DNA of 64,000 nucleotides from Streptomyces asiaticus (GTDB lineage Bacteria > Actinomycetota > Actinomycetes > Streptomycetales > Streptomycetaceae): assembly GCF_018138715.1 (NCBI RefSeq), contig NZ_JAGSHX010000004.1, positions 1-64,000 on the forward strand, read 5' to 3'. Below, one piece after another: positions 10,701 through 19,493 of the stretch. The translations under genes were made by a program, and so were the position numbers. The notes beneath the pieces are model-generated. The model was given only the letters and a program-made list of their open reading frames with translations. It was not told the origin of the DNA and ran no database searches. Every line of letters starts with the position of its first letter. The first letter of the stretch is position 1.

Positions 10701-10889
10701 CGGGCGACTGCTACGCGAGGACCGTTGAAGCAGCGTCTTCGCCCCGAAGAGAACATCGCACTCAGCGTCGGCTGCCACCCGCCGCGGCACCGGATACTGC
10801 GGGCAATGGCATCGGATACGAGCTGGCGGACCTCAAAGGTCGGCAGTCCGTCAGGGAAAAGACCTCGGGACGAAACGTGAACAGACAAG

Positions 10890-11275
10890 ATCGCGCGGAC
10901 GCGGTGGACCGGGGTCGGCGCACCCGATGCTCGGGGTACCGACGAAACTCACTCACCTGCTATTTTCTGTGCCCTTTCAGATGAGAGGCCCGTGATGGTC
11001 CGGGGAGATTCCCAGGAACCTCGCACTGACAGCACACGCTCAAGGTGATCGCTGATGTGAGCGGGCGAGGGGTTTGTTTCACCGAGGTCCTGGAACTGTT
11101 CGTCCGTGATGAATCCGCCCGCACGCATCGGGGCGGCCCCCGGCAGACCGCGGCTGCCGGCGACCGGTTCATGTTCTCCGACTACCTGACGAGCACCCAA
11201 TCCAGGCGCTACGCTCTGCCCTCGGGCGGTCACGCTGCGCCCGCGTCAAAGCGCGGCTCTGTGCACGGGGGAACG
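10890..11275. other. Stretch without a recognisable gene, upstream of the NACHT locus
   Basis: Short open frames exist on both strands but none shows a family motif or a good ribosome site. The interval presumably holds the promoter of the trypco2-NACHT pair, but no clear -10/-35 pair was picked out. GGGGGAA at 11267-11273 is the ribosome site of the next gene. Confidence 0.4.
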
Positions 11276-11629
11276 ATGGGCCAGGATTTGGAAGGCGTCG
11301 AACTGGCTAAGGCAGTCCAGTGGTTGCGCGACGAGCTGCTGGAAGCCGCCGCACAGGGCGCCAGCCGGGCGGTCCGCTTCGCGGTGGACGCCATCGAGCT
11401 GGAGTTCACGGTCGAGCTGCGCAAGGACCGCAAGGGCAAGGCCGGCTTCAAGGCATGGGTGGTCACCGCCGGAGCCGATGTGTCGCGAGGTCGGGCCGAT
11501 ACGCATCGGGTGAAGCTTGCGCTGAGCCCCAAGGATCCGGAGGGACGCACCCTGGAAATCGGAAACACCGATCGTGGCGGCACCGCCGGCTTCACGCGGG
11601 CCGCGCCTTCGTCCGGGGGCGGGTCGTGA
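11276..11629 (+). CDS. Trypco2-domain protein (trypsin-co-occurring domain)
   Basis: Small intact protein of 117 residues beginning MGQDLEGVELAKAVQWLRDE and containing AVRFAVDAIELEFTVELRKD, KAGFKAWVVTAG and THRVKLALSPKDPEG. This matches the trypsin-co-occurring domain 2 architecture (alpha helix, then a beta-rich half starting VRFxVxxIELEF). The family was defined by its presence beside trypsin-like proteases and STAND NTPases in bacterial conflict operons. ATG 11276 follows GGGGGAA. Its stop overlaps the GTG of the trypsin-NACHT gene (GTGA at 11626), so the two are probably translationally coupled. The precise role (sensor, adaptor or substrate of the protease) is not known. Confidence 0.75.
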   Translation: MGQDLEGVELAKAVQWLRDELLEAAAQGASRAVRFAVDAIELEFTVELRKDRKGKAGFKAWVVTAGADVSRGRADTHRVKLALSPKDPEGRTLEIGNTDRGGTAGFTRAAPSSGGGS

Positions 11630-14058
11630 ACCCGGACCTCTCGCGTGTCGCTGCCGTCATCGGCGCGCGGCAGGGCAGCGGCTACCTCGTCGGGTCACGG
11701 CTGGTCCTCACGGCCGCGCACGTTGTGGAGGAACAGGGCACCGCCGAAGCAGTGGTGATCGGCGGGTTCGGCGAGGTGCTCTGTGATGTCGTGTGGCGAC
11801 GCAAGGACAAGGCGTGCGATGCGGCCCTGCTCGTGGCACGCGCCGACCTCGTGCCGGATGCCGTGTCGTCCCGTTTCGCCCCGCTGCGCTGGGGCGAGCT
11901 GGTCCGCCTAGATATCCAAGAGAACTGCACGGCCATCGGCTTCCCACAGGTCCAGCGCGACGAATCGGGCGAACTCGACAGCGATCAGCTCGACGGCCGG
12001 GTCAAACCAGGGTCAGGGATCCTGCGTGGCCGGTATGCGCTGGACATCAGCGGCATCCACCGCAATCAACGGCGGACGGATCGCCCTGGTCGGGCCTGTC
12101 GGGGGCCGGTCTCTTCTGCGGAGGTGCACTGATCGGCGTGGTCGCCACGGCACCGACCCGCTGGCAGAACGGCCGGCTGGAAGCGGTCCCGGTGCGAGTG
12201 ATCACCGACGATCGGGGATTCCAGGACGCCCTGCGCACGCACGGCGGCACGACCGTCGCCGTAGAGGCCCTGGACGACCTTTCCGACCAGGAGCGCGAGG
12301 ACCGCGACTTCGAAGTGCAGTACCGGCACTTTCGTCGCACGCGGCTTCGACCAGGTCGAGACGCTGGGCGCCGGCTCCGCACTCGGCACGATCGTATGGC
12401 CCCTCGACACGGCCTTCATCGCCCTCGAACTCGCAGAGACAGCGCCCCGCCCCGCCCCCGGCCGCTCCGCCATCGACGTGGCGGCCGGCAAACGCATCCA
12501 GGACGCGCTGCACGGCCGGACGCGGATCCTGCTCCAGGGCACTGCCGGATCCGGAAAGACCACACTCATGCACTGGCTCGCGGTGCGGGCCGCGCAGGGG
12601 GATCTGCCCTCCGAGCTGGACCAGCTCCAGGCCAGGGTGCCCATCGTCGTCCCTCTGCGGAAGGTCCTCCACAAATCGCAGAAACTTCCTCAAGTCGAGA
12701 CCCTACTGCACGACGTGGAGTACCCAAGCGCGTCCCTCCAGCCCGTGGGCTGGCTGACACGGCTGCTGCGCAAGGGCCGGGTCCTGCTCCTGATCGACGG
12801 CATCGACGAGGTCCCGCACGACAAGCGCCAAGCAGTGCGTGACTGGCTGAAGGCGCTCCTCGCTGAGCACGAGCACACCGCTGTGGTGGTGACGTCCCGC
12901 CCGTCCGCAGTGCCGGACAGCTGGCTCACCGCGAGCAAGTTCACCGGATTCAGCGTGCTGCCGATGAGCCCCCAGGACGTGGGCACGTTTGTCGACCGCT
13001 GGTTCGCCGCCCTGCTGGAGGCCGAAGGCTGGAGCGGGTACAGGAAGTACGCGGAGCGCGGGCGCAGACTCCTGCGGGCCGAACTGGACAGCATCAGGCC
13101 CGCGGCGCAGATGGCGGCGAATCCCCGCCTCTGTTCGCTGATCTGCGCACTGTGGCTCCAAAACCAGGGGTCCTTGCCAAAGGACCCCATGTCGCTGCAT
13201 GTCGCGGCACTCCGCCTCCTGCTGGAAGAGCGCGACATTCAACGCGGAATCGGCTCTACGGAGGGTGTCAGGCTGGACTTGGGCTCAAAAGCGAGTCTCC
13301 TCGTGTCCCTCGCGCTCTGGATGACCCTGAACGGGGCGACCGAGATGACCGAAAGCCGTACGGTGCGCATCCTCGAGAAGGACCTGCGCTGGATCAGACC
13401 GGACCCTGCGGGAAACGCGAAGTCGGTGCTGCGCCATCTGCTGATCCGCAGCGGAGTTCTGCGTGAGACGAAGGGCACCGTCGATTTCGAGCACAGCACC
13501 TTTCGGGACTTCTTCGCGGCCCTGGGGCTCGTGCACGGGGACCACTTCGGCTTCCTGGTCAATCACGCCCACGACCCGCACTACGAAGACATCGTGCGCA
13601 TGGCAGTCGGCCACTGCGGCTCAGCTGAAGCCGATCAGCTACTGCTGGAGCTCGTCCAACGAGGAGACCGGGAACCGGAGCACCGCGAGAGGATCCACCT
13701 GCTCGCGACTTCGTCGCTCGAGTACGCGGCGCGGGCCGACGCAGAGGTCCGCCAGGAAGTCCTCCGCCGGGCCAAGGCACTCGTTCCGCCCCGGGACGAC
13801 GCAGCTGCTGGTCTACTCGCGGGGGCGGGGGCGGCGGTGCTAGACCTGCTGCCGGGGCCGGACGGCATCACTGTCGAAGAAGCACGGGCCGTGGTTCTGG
13901 CAGCCGGCACGATCGGCGGGACCACCGCCTCGGCTTTCCTGAAGCGCTTCCAACAACACGACGATCCCGCAGTGCGGAAGCGCGTGCACTGGGGACTCGA
14001 CCGCGCCAGCCGGGCACCGAGCCCTGACACGAACGGCACCGCCCCCAGAGCTCTTTGA
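11626..14058 (+). pseudogene. Trypsin-like protease fused to a NACHT STAND NTPase, two frameshifts
   Basis: About 810 residues when read through two 1-nt indels. Residues 1-200 form a trypsin-like domain: His in LVLTAAHVV (about 32), Asp in KACDAALLV (about 65), nucleophile in SGLSGAGLFCGG (about 158). The NACHT module follows: Walker A LLQGTAGSGKTTLMHW (about 304), Walker B VLLLIDGIDEV (about 387), an arginine-finger-like VVVTSRP, then the winged-helix part with VDFEHSTFRDFFAALGL. The C-terminus is helical and repeat-like. Indels are a lost C near 12053 (CCC to CC) and an extra T near 12332 (TT to TTT); from 12340 to the stop the frame is intact. Such proteins act as inducible, often lethal, anti-invader switches; the function here is inferred from architecture. 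Confidence 0.75.
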
Positions 14059-14776
14059 CAGCGCCGAACCCCGGGCGCCCCTCAGACCGCCGACGTGGCG
14101 CCGCGAGCGGCCGTCGACGACTGTTCCACCGCAGACGTCAGCTAGAAGGAGGCCGCCGAGCGCGGATCGCAGTCCTGGCAGGCAGGCCGTGTGCGAGGTG
14201 CGATCCCTGGTCCACGGGGAACGGTACTCGGGCGTACCGGTTCCGCCGTGCATCACTGAATAACGCCGGGCGAGCCATCTCACGGGCTGACGATGTCACC
14301 CGAGCTCGACAGCGTACGAGCTTCCGAGGAGCCCCTCCGTCTGCGCCTTCGCCGATGTCCCGGATGCGAGCGTGCGCCCCGGTCCTTGGCCGCGCCGTGC
14401 AGCCGTCGTTAGGCCTTGTCCTGCTCGTGGGGGTCGGACAGCCGCGGGCACAGCTGTACGGCGAGGTCGACGTGGAGCAGAAGATCAGCCGCCGGTTCTG
14501 CGCAGGCGCCCACGGCGCGGATGGCGAACCATGGGCGAGCACCGCAGCCGCCATCAGGTGCGTGCCCCCCTGACGGGCGCGGGGTGGCCCTGAGTGGGAC
14601 GATCGGCGCGCCCGCCCGCTACTTCGTTCGAGTCCCCAGCGCTGAACAGCAGACAGAAAAGGCTGAACGTGAGTGATTGCGATTGCCGCAGCGTCGCCCG
14701 TACGACCCCACTGATATTGGGCACGATGGCGTGGTTCGTGCGGCTGACGGCGCGTGCCAGCTATCCCGATACCGAT
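14059..14776. other. Stretch without a recognisable gene
   Basis: Long open frames here have no family motifs and look like chance GC-rich frames. Nothing could be assigned between the NACHT stop and the DUF5131 scrap. Confidence 0.4.
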
Positions 14777-14920
14777 GTCCATGGGCCTGGCCCGGCGGCC
14801 CGACTCCCCACCCACAATCACCCAGTCGATGCCAGTGACGTCCAACGCGTCCAGCGAGCCCAGCAGCGGCTCAGAGGACAGGAATCGCACCGCGGCCGGC
14901 ACCTGCCGCAGATCATCCAC
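14777..14920 (-). pseudogene. DUF5131 (phage Gp37/Gp68-like) fragment
   Basis: [20 protein letters not shown], then [15 protein letters not shown], then RRARPMD is the conserved core of the DUF5131 family, seen in phages and mobile elements (the FLSxEPLLG and DWVIxGGESGxxARP motifs). Only about 48 residues remain; both termini are missing, and the 5 prime edge joins the zinc-ribbon family gene directly. Confidence 0.6.
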
Positions 14921-15562
14921 CCGGCCTCGGCCGTCTCGATCTCGGTGTGGGTCGCGGTCTGCTCGTGCAGCTGCTCCAGCCGCGTTGCCAGAAGGTACTC
15001 GGCGGTGCGTTCCCGGGCGGCGTCAGTGGGCCTTCGTCGCGGCGGCCACCGCGTCCGCGCCGTTCGGGTTCGCGCGGAACCAGCGGCGTTTCTGCTCGGT
15101 CGCGTACGCCCGGCGTGCCTCGGCTTCGGCTTCCTCGGTCCGGCCCAGCATCGCCAGGGCGCACCGCCGGTACTCCGGCGCCGCCTGCTGCACCGCCTGG
15201 AGCACGGCGAAGGCGAGCGCGGCCGCCGCCGCAGTTGGCTCCGAGTCCAGCTCGCCCGGCTCGACCAGCCCCATGAACGCGCGCCGGGCGGCGGCGATGT
15301 CAATCTCCACGGGCCGCCTCACGCGGTCAGCGACGGAGGCGACCTCGTCCGCATCATCCAGATCGGCGGACCAGGTGGCCGCGACCAGGCCGGCCTCCAC
15401 CGTCAGGGCCTCGGTCTCGCGCCGGTAGCCGCACGCCTCACACAGCCCGGCCGCCCGCTCCTGCCCGCAGCCCTCACACGGCAGCGCCCGGCGAACCGCC
15501 TCGGCGGCGACGGCCGCGCGTTCGCGCTCGCGCGCTCCTGAGTGCGTGTTTTCAATCCTCAA
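14921..15562 (-). pseudogene. Zinc-ribbon/helical repeated-family protein (copy B), truncated
   Basis: Contains a four-Cys ribbon CEGCGQERAAGLCEACGYRR, then helices EALTVEAGLVAATWSADLDD, IDIAAARRAFMGLVEPGELD, AFAVLQAVQQAAPEYRRCAL and EARRAYATEQKRRWFRA. The frame ends at 15023, but a one-base shift continues the family tail ([20 protein letters not shown]) to about 14925, where DUF5131 sequence starts. The N-terminal domain expected before the ribbon is absent, and no clear start or RBS is present at 15562. The most complete of three related fragments. Function unknown; the alternating helices and Cys ribbon suggest binding of protein or nucleic acid, which is inference. Confidence 0.5.
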
Positions 15563-15823
15563 GAGCGCAGGTCAACGACCTGCGGCGGAGATGCCAGAGA
15601 TCGCCACTGTTCCTCCAACGGTCACCGCAACCGATCTGCGAACGAACTCCCAGAATGGTGGTGCTCCTGGCGTAGGGGGAGAAGGCTTGCATATGGCGAA
15701 AAATGGAGCTGCACAACAACCAGCCGACCCACAAACCTTGTTACGTGGCTAGCTGGCACCGGAGGACTTCGACGGTTCCGGTCGACCATTTACACATGCG
15801 CAGACACGAAGGGAAGAACTCGC

Positions 15824-16207
15824 ATGGTCAACCCCACCCGCTGGCAGTCTCTACGGAGGCTTCTCGTGGCTGCTGGAGCCCTCACCGCCGTAGCACTGTC
15901 CACGGCCCCATCGAGCGCTGCGCAGACTGCAATACAGTCCGCGCCAGCCGACTGTCCCAAGGGTTACTTCTGCGGCTACAAGAAGAACAACTTCCAGCAG
16001 CTCGGATTCAAGTACAAGGACTGCTACGAGCAGGAAATTCCCGACGGCATGGGTAGTGGAGGTTCCTGGTACAACAACCAGACACCGGGCACGGATACCG
16101 GGTTCTACGACAAGTATGGGTACTACCTCGACCATGCCCGCGGCGCCCCCTCCTCGGACGCCTACGCACACTGGGGCCCCGTCTGGTCCGTCTGGAACTG
16201 GTGCTGA
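15824..16207 (+). CDS. Secreted peptidase-inhibitor I36-like protein
   Basis: Intact 127-residue protein. RWQSLRRLLVAAGALTAVAL then STAPSSAAQ is a Sec signal peptide with a likely cut after the Ala-rich stretch. The mature part starts near DCPKGYFCGYKKNNF, the CPxGYFC motif of the I36 (SMPI-like) family, and ends VWSVWNWC with paired cysteines (C in KDCYEQ and the terminal C). Start ATG 15824 follows GAAGGGAAGA. The interval 15563-15823 holds its leader and presumably its promoter; no gene was recognised there. A strong hairpin follows the stop. Inhibitor activity is inferred from the fold signature only. Confidence 0.72.
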   Translation: MVNPTRWQSLRRLLVAAGALTAVALSTAPSSAAQTAIQSAPADCPKGYFCGYKKNNFQQLGFKYKDCYEQEIPDGMGSGGSWYNNQTPGTDTGFYDKYGYYLDHARGAPSSDAYAHWGPVWSVWNWC

Positions 16208-16214
16208 GTGCCTC

Positions 16215-16241
16215 GGGGATCGGTCACAGTGACCGATCCCC
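16215..16241 (+). terminator. Hairpin terminator after the I36-like gene
   Basis: GGGGATCGGTCA (16215-16226) pairs perfectly with TGACCGATCCCC (16230-16241) around a 3-nt loop, eight bases after the stop at 16207. The stem is strong and lacks a T-run, as is usual in this kind of genome. Confidence 0.7.
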
Positions 16242-16259
16242 GAACGCTCGCGCAAGCTC

Positions 16260-17734
16260 CTAGCGGTGGTTTGTTGACATCGGGTCGGGACCGCAGTAGA
16301 AGGACGAGGAGGGGTGTGTGATGACCGCTCGTCGTCCGTGTCCGCCGGCTCCGGGACCGCTGGAGCAGTACGCCGTCGGCTTCGATGATCTGTTTGACTC
16401 CCTGGCTCAGCGTCGGGGTTTTCGTCAGTACCTCACGGGGTTGCTGGCGCCGCGCGAACGGAACAAAACGCTGACATGCCTGGCCGGGGCCGAGCCGGTA
16501 GCGGGAGCCCAGCACCCCGCAGTGCAGCGGCTGCAGTTCTTCCTCTCCGAATCCCCCTGGGAGCACGAGCGGATCAACGCCCGTCGTCTTGAGCGGTTAC
16601 TGGATGATCCGCGCACCGCTCCGCATGCCGGTGGAGTGCTGGTCATCGACGACTCCGGCGACCGGAAGGACGGGACCGCGACCGCGAACGTGGGCCGGCA
16701 GTGGCTGGGCCGATACGGCAAGACCGACAACGGTGTCGTCACCGTCACCACATTGTGGGCGACGAGCGACTGTACTACCCGCTGCACGCCGTGCCCTACA
16801 CCCCGCCCGCCACTTCCCCAAGGGCCGCAGCGATCCGGGCTTCGCCACGAAACTGCAGATCGCTGCCGCTCTCGCCCGCCGGGCCACGGAGGCCGGAGTG
16901 GACTTCCGCGCGGTGGCGGCCGACTGCGCCTACGGCGACCAGGACGGCTTCCGCGGCGAACTGGCCACCGCCGGGCTGCCGTTCGTGATGGCCCTCAAAC
17001 GGCGCCGCGGCACCTGGGCCTACGGCCCCGATGCCCACACCCCGGTCGACGCCGCCCGGGAACTGGCCTGGCACGGCCCCGACCGGCCGGGCGACTGGAC
17101 GACGGTGACCCGCACCTTCCGTGACGGCCACACCACCACCTGGTGGGCCGCCGACGCCTCCCTGGGCTGGTGGGGACCGGACGGCACCACCCGGCTGGTG
17201 GTGGCCACTACCCACCCGGACACCCTGCCGGAGAAATCCACCTGGTACCTGGCCACCAACCTGCCCCGCCCCAACTCGACACGCCAGGCCGACAGCCCCC
17301 ACCCGGCCGCCGACCTCGCCGAGATCGTGCGGATCTACGGCATCCGCAACTGGATCGAGCAGAGCTACAAACAGGTCAAGGACGAACTGGGCTGGGCCGA
17401 CTTCCAGGTCCGCACCGACCGCGCCATCCGCCGCCACCAGACCCTGGTCAACTGCGCGTTCTCCTTCTGCTGGGAAGCCGGACTGCCACCGACTCCCGCC
17501 AACCGGCTGGCCCGGCCAGAGAGGGGGCACCCGATCGCACCACCCGGCACGCTGGCCCCAGGCCCTACGTGCCGTCCGCAGCTGGCTGACCCCCACCATC
17601 ATGCTGCAACGCTGGTGGAAAGCCTGGTCCAGCACGCCCCCACCAGCAGAGTTACAAAACCTGATCAACGCAGTCAGCACCGGCCGACCACTCAGCCACC
17701 ACCTCCCACTCCCGCCTTAACAAACCACCGCTAG
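16260..17734 (+). mobile_element. IS701-family insertion sequence with CTAG boundaries
   Basis: The left end CTAGCGGTGGTTTGTT (16260-16275) is the exact reverse complement of the right end (17719-17734). IS701 elements prefer CTAG and duplicate it, so the outer CTAG at each side (16260-16263 and 17731-17734) is probably the 4-bp target duplication and CGGTGGTTTGTT the terminal repeat. The element is about 1.47 kb and encloses one transposase gene. It lies just downstream of the I36 terminator, so it disrupts nothing visible. Confidence 0.8.
16321..17720 (+). pseudogene. IS701-family transposase, frameshifted
   Basis: DDE transposase of about 430 residues. PHAGGVLVIDDSGDRKDG carries the first Asp (VIDDS), VDFRAVAADCAYGDQDGF the second (ADCAYG), and IRNWIEQSYKQVKDELGWAD the Glu with its YREK-like context. 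Indels are needed near 16752 and 16803 (one C lost from a run), and another near 17530 restores the natural C-terminus ARWPQALRAVRSWLTPTIML ending at 17720. ATG 16321 follows GGACGAGGAGGGG. Terminal repeats are intact, so the element could be moved by a related transposase even if this copy is dead. Confidence 0.75.
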
Positions 17735-17864
17735 GCGAGGTGCGGCGGTTTCGTGGACTGCGGAATCTTTGGCGAAAGCTCACTCGCTGAACACCGTCCA
17801 GCGCCGCCCTGGGTGACCGGATTTGCGGCTTGTGACAGATTCGTTCCACCTGTGCAGCCAGAAC

Positions 17865-17956
17865 ATGAGCTTGCGCGATATCGCCGCCCGGCTCGTCGTC
17901 GCCAAGGCGCCAAGAAAGGCGAGCGACCCGCCACCGTGATGCGCACGCTGCGATAG
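17865..17956 (+). pseudogene. Serine recombinase/resolvase C-terminal remnant
   Basis: MSLRDIAARLVVAK then, after one lost base, GAKKGERPATVMRTLR and a stop resembles the C-terminal HTH of actinobacterial recombinases (SLRDIAARLVxxxGxKKGxxPSPATVxRxLR). Only about 30 residues remain. The surrounding interval 17736-18169 holds no other recognisable gene. Confidence 0.4.
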
Positions 17957-18169
17957 AACTGCCCGCGAGAGGACTCGGCGAGGCCGCGGGGTCCACAGCC
18001 CAGCATCGAAGGCCCCGTCACCCGGAAGGTCGCCGTTCGTTAACGGCACCCCACAGAGTGCCTGGCGAGACATGGTGCCTGGCCTGGAACATCGCCTTCA
18101 GTAAACGATCAGGCCAAGAGGCATGGCCAGCGGGGATGCAGCGGGGCGCAGGGGAAGTGCGGCACGAGC

Positions 18170-18640
18170 TCAGCGCCGGAGTGCTCGATCCGGGCGGCAT
18201 ATGTCGCATATATCCATGCCCTGCTGGGCGAGCAGACCGATCGCGTCCTCGGTGGTGACCCGCGCGTGAGCCCTTTTGGCCTGCCAGCAGTCGCAGCGGT
18301 GAAGACGGCGCGCCGGATCGTCGTCCGCATACTGGTGCAGCTTTTCGAGCACCCACTGCCGCCCGGCGATCGCGCCATCCCGGGGGACGGTGCCGTAGTC
18401 CTCGCCGGGGATGGGGGTGACCTGGTCGGCGGCCAAAGTGATCGCGGTGGGTGCCCCGGTCGGGCGGCTGCGGCCCTCGGTGTCCTCGAAGCGTGTAGGG
18501 AGGATCGCTTCGGCTTCAAGCCACCACTGTCCGTCTGTGCTGCGGGTCCATCCGGTGGCGATCACGTCCAGTTCCTGGCCGTCTGGGAGCACGGCTCGCG
18601 CCCACGGCCCAGCTTTCGACCGCCACTCCTCCGCATTCAC
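18170..18640 (-). CDS. Uncharacterised actinobacterial protein, DUF6233-like, with C-terminal cysteines
   Basis: Readable from about GTG 18640 (VNAEEWRSKAGPWARAVLPD): GQELDVIATGWTRSTDGQWW, EAEAILPTR, ITLAADQVTPIPGEDYGTVP, GRQWVLEKLHQYADDDPA and RRLHRCDCWQ...CDICRPDRALRR. The VTPIPGxDY block recalls DUF6233 proteins of Streptomyces; the CxC and CxxC pairs near the end suggest a metal site. The open frame extends upstream to 18862 but without family-like sequence or a ribosome site, so the start is uncertain. Function unknown. Confidence 0.5.
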   Translation of the reverse strand: MNAEEWRSKAGPWARAVLPDGQELDVIATGWTRSTDGQWWLEAEAILPTRFEDTEGRSRPTGAPTAITLAADQVTPIPGEDYGTVPRDGAIAGRQWVLEKLHQYADDDPARRLHRCDCWQAKRAHARVTTEDAIGLLAQQGMDICDICRPDRALRR

Positions 18641-18852
18641 GATTCGGATTCTAGTTCGAATGCACGTAGCGTCGTCGCGCTGCTCAACCCATCTCCCAAG
18701 CCCGTGGTCGCACCCGGAGAACATGATCACCGGGACAGATTCCACGTAACTTCTAGCGCCCGCAGCCGACCCAGGTCCGGCGGTAGCTCGCTCACGCGTT
18801 CGAGTGCAGGAGGCCGGTAGGCACCGTGTCTGCCCTGGCCTGCCGCTGTGAC

Positions 18853-18960
18853 TGAGCGCCATAGTTGGCGAGTGAGCGCTTTAGTTGGCGGGTCCTGAGC
18901 GTTGTACCTGGCGGGTTGTGACTGGTCGCGATAGATGACATCTGGTCGCGGCAACTGACA
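18853..18960. repeat. Five tandem TG-starting repeats, IS21-like terminus without its transposase
   Basis: Units begin at 18853 (TGAGCGCCATAGTTGGCGAG), 18873 (TGAGCGCTTTAGTTGGCGGG), 18896 (TGAGCGTTGTACCTGGCGGG), 18919 (TGACTGGTCGCGATAGATGA) and 18943 (TGGTCGCGGCAACTGACA). IS21-family elements carry such multiple internal repeats at their ends, bound by IstA. No istA or istB is nearby, so this would be an orphan end. The rest of 18641-19208 has no recognisable gene. Confidence 0.5.
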
Positions 18961-19208
18961 CCGATGCTCCGTCGGCACGACGGTCGAGATGCGCGAGGTC
19001 GTTGACCTGCGGAAACGACTCTCTGCCGATGTCAGATAGGCCGACCACCGCGAGCATGTGCCAACAATGATGACCATGGGCGGAACGAGGCCAAAGTCCA
19101 TATGAGCATGGTGCCAAAGGCCCCTGTCACCGCCCGTTCCGGTCGCGGCGATGCAACTCGTGAGCATAGCCAGATGGTGAGGCTACGAGGCAGGTACGGT
19201 ACGCGGCA

Positions 19209-19243
19209 GGCCCCCGGGGGCAATTGGAGTGCTCCCGGGGGCC
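19209..19243. terminator. Strong hairpin
   Basis: GGCCCCCGGG (19209-19218) pairs with CCCGGGGGCC (19234-19243) around a 15-nt loop. It lies downstream of the small minus-strand frame that ends at 19263 and probably ends transcripts from that side. Confidence 0.55.
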
Positions 19244-19262
19244 GTAGTCGTCGCGATGCGGG

Positions 19263-19391
19263 TCAGTGGGGCAGGATCGGCCGGTCGATATGGCGGTGCT
19301 CCACCTCGCAGCCGATACCGGCGGCTCGCAGATAGGCTCCGATTTCCTCGGCAACGGCGACGGATCTTTTCCGGACTAAGGACCTGATCAC
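19263..19391 (-). CDS. Small uncharacterised protein or 3 prime gene remnant
   Basis: A 42-residue frame from GTG 19391: VIRSLVRKRSVAVAEEIGAY then LRAAGIGCEVEHRHIDRPIL and a stop. It reads like a genuine C-terminal helix-strand segment and ends just before a hairpin, but no ribosome site is evident and the upstream DNA does not extend it. It may be the tail of a lost gene. Function unknown. Confidence 0.3.
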   Translation of the reverse strand: MIRSLVRKRSVAVAEEIGAYLRAAGIGCEVEHRHIDRPILPH

Positions 19392-19480
19392 AGGGTGGTC
19401 GCCTTGAACAGGCGAGGCCGCTGTTCGTGGAGGAGCCGACGGCGGCCAGCCGACCGTGAGATACGGACCGTCAGGGTGTC

Positions 19481-19486
19481 TATACT
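19481..19486 (+). promoter_or_regulatory. Probable -10 box of a leaderless promoter
   Basis: TATACT lies 7 nt upstream of the kinase ATG at 19494, which has no Shine-Dalgarno sequence before it (TACTGGCGCGC). Transcription would start at or next to the A of ATG, as in several actinomycete resistance genes with leaderless mRNA. No good -35 box was found 16-18 nt further up. Confidence 0.45.
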
Positions 19487-19493
19487 GGCGCGC

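Noticed and set aside
14138..14776. Long minus-strand extension downstream of the DUF5131 core
   Set aside because: Family similarity stops after ARPMD; the remainder is Arg/Ser/Pro-rich and looks non-coding.
18853..18960. Tandem units considered as a CRISPR array
   Set aside because: Units are contiguous without spacers, only partly conserved and few; they fit transposon-end repeats better, and no cas genes are present.
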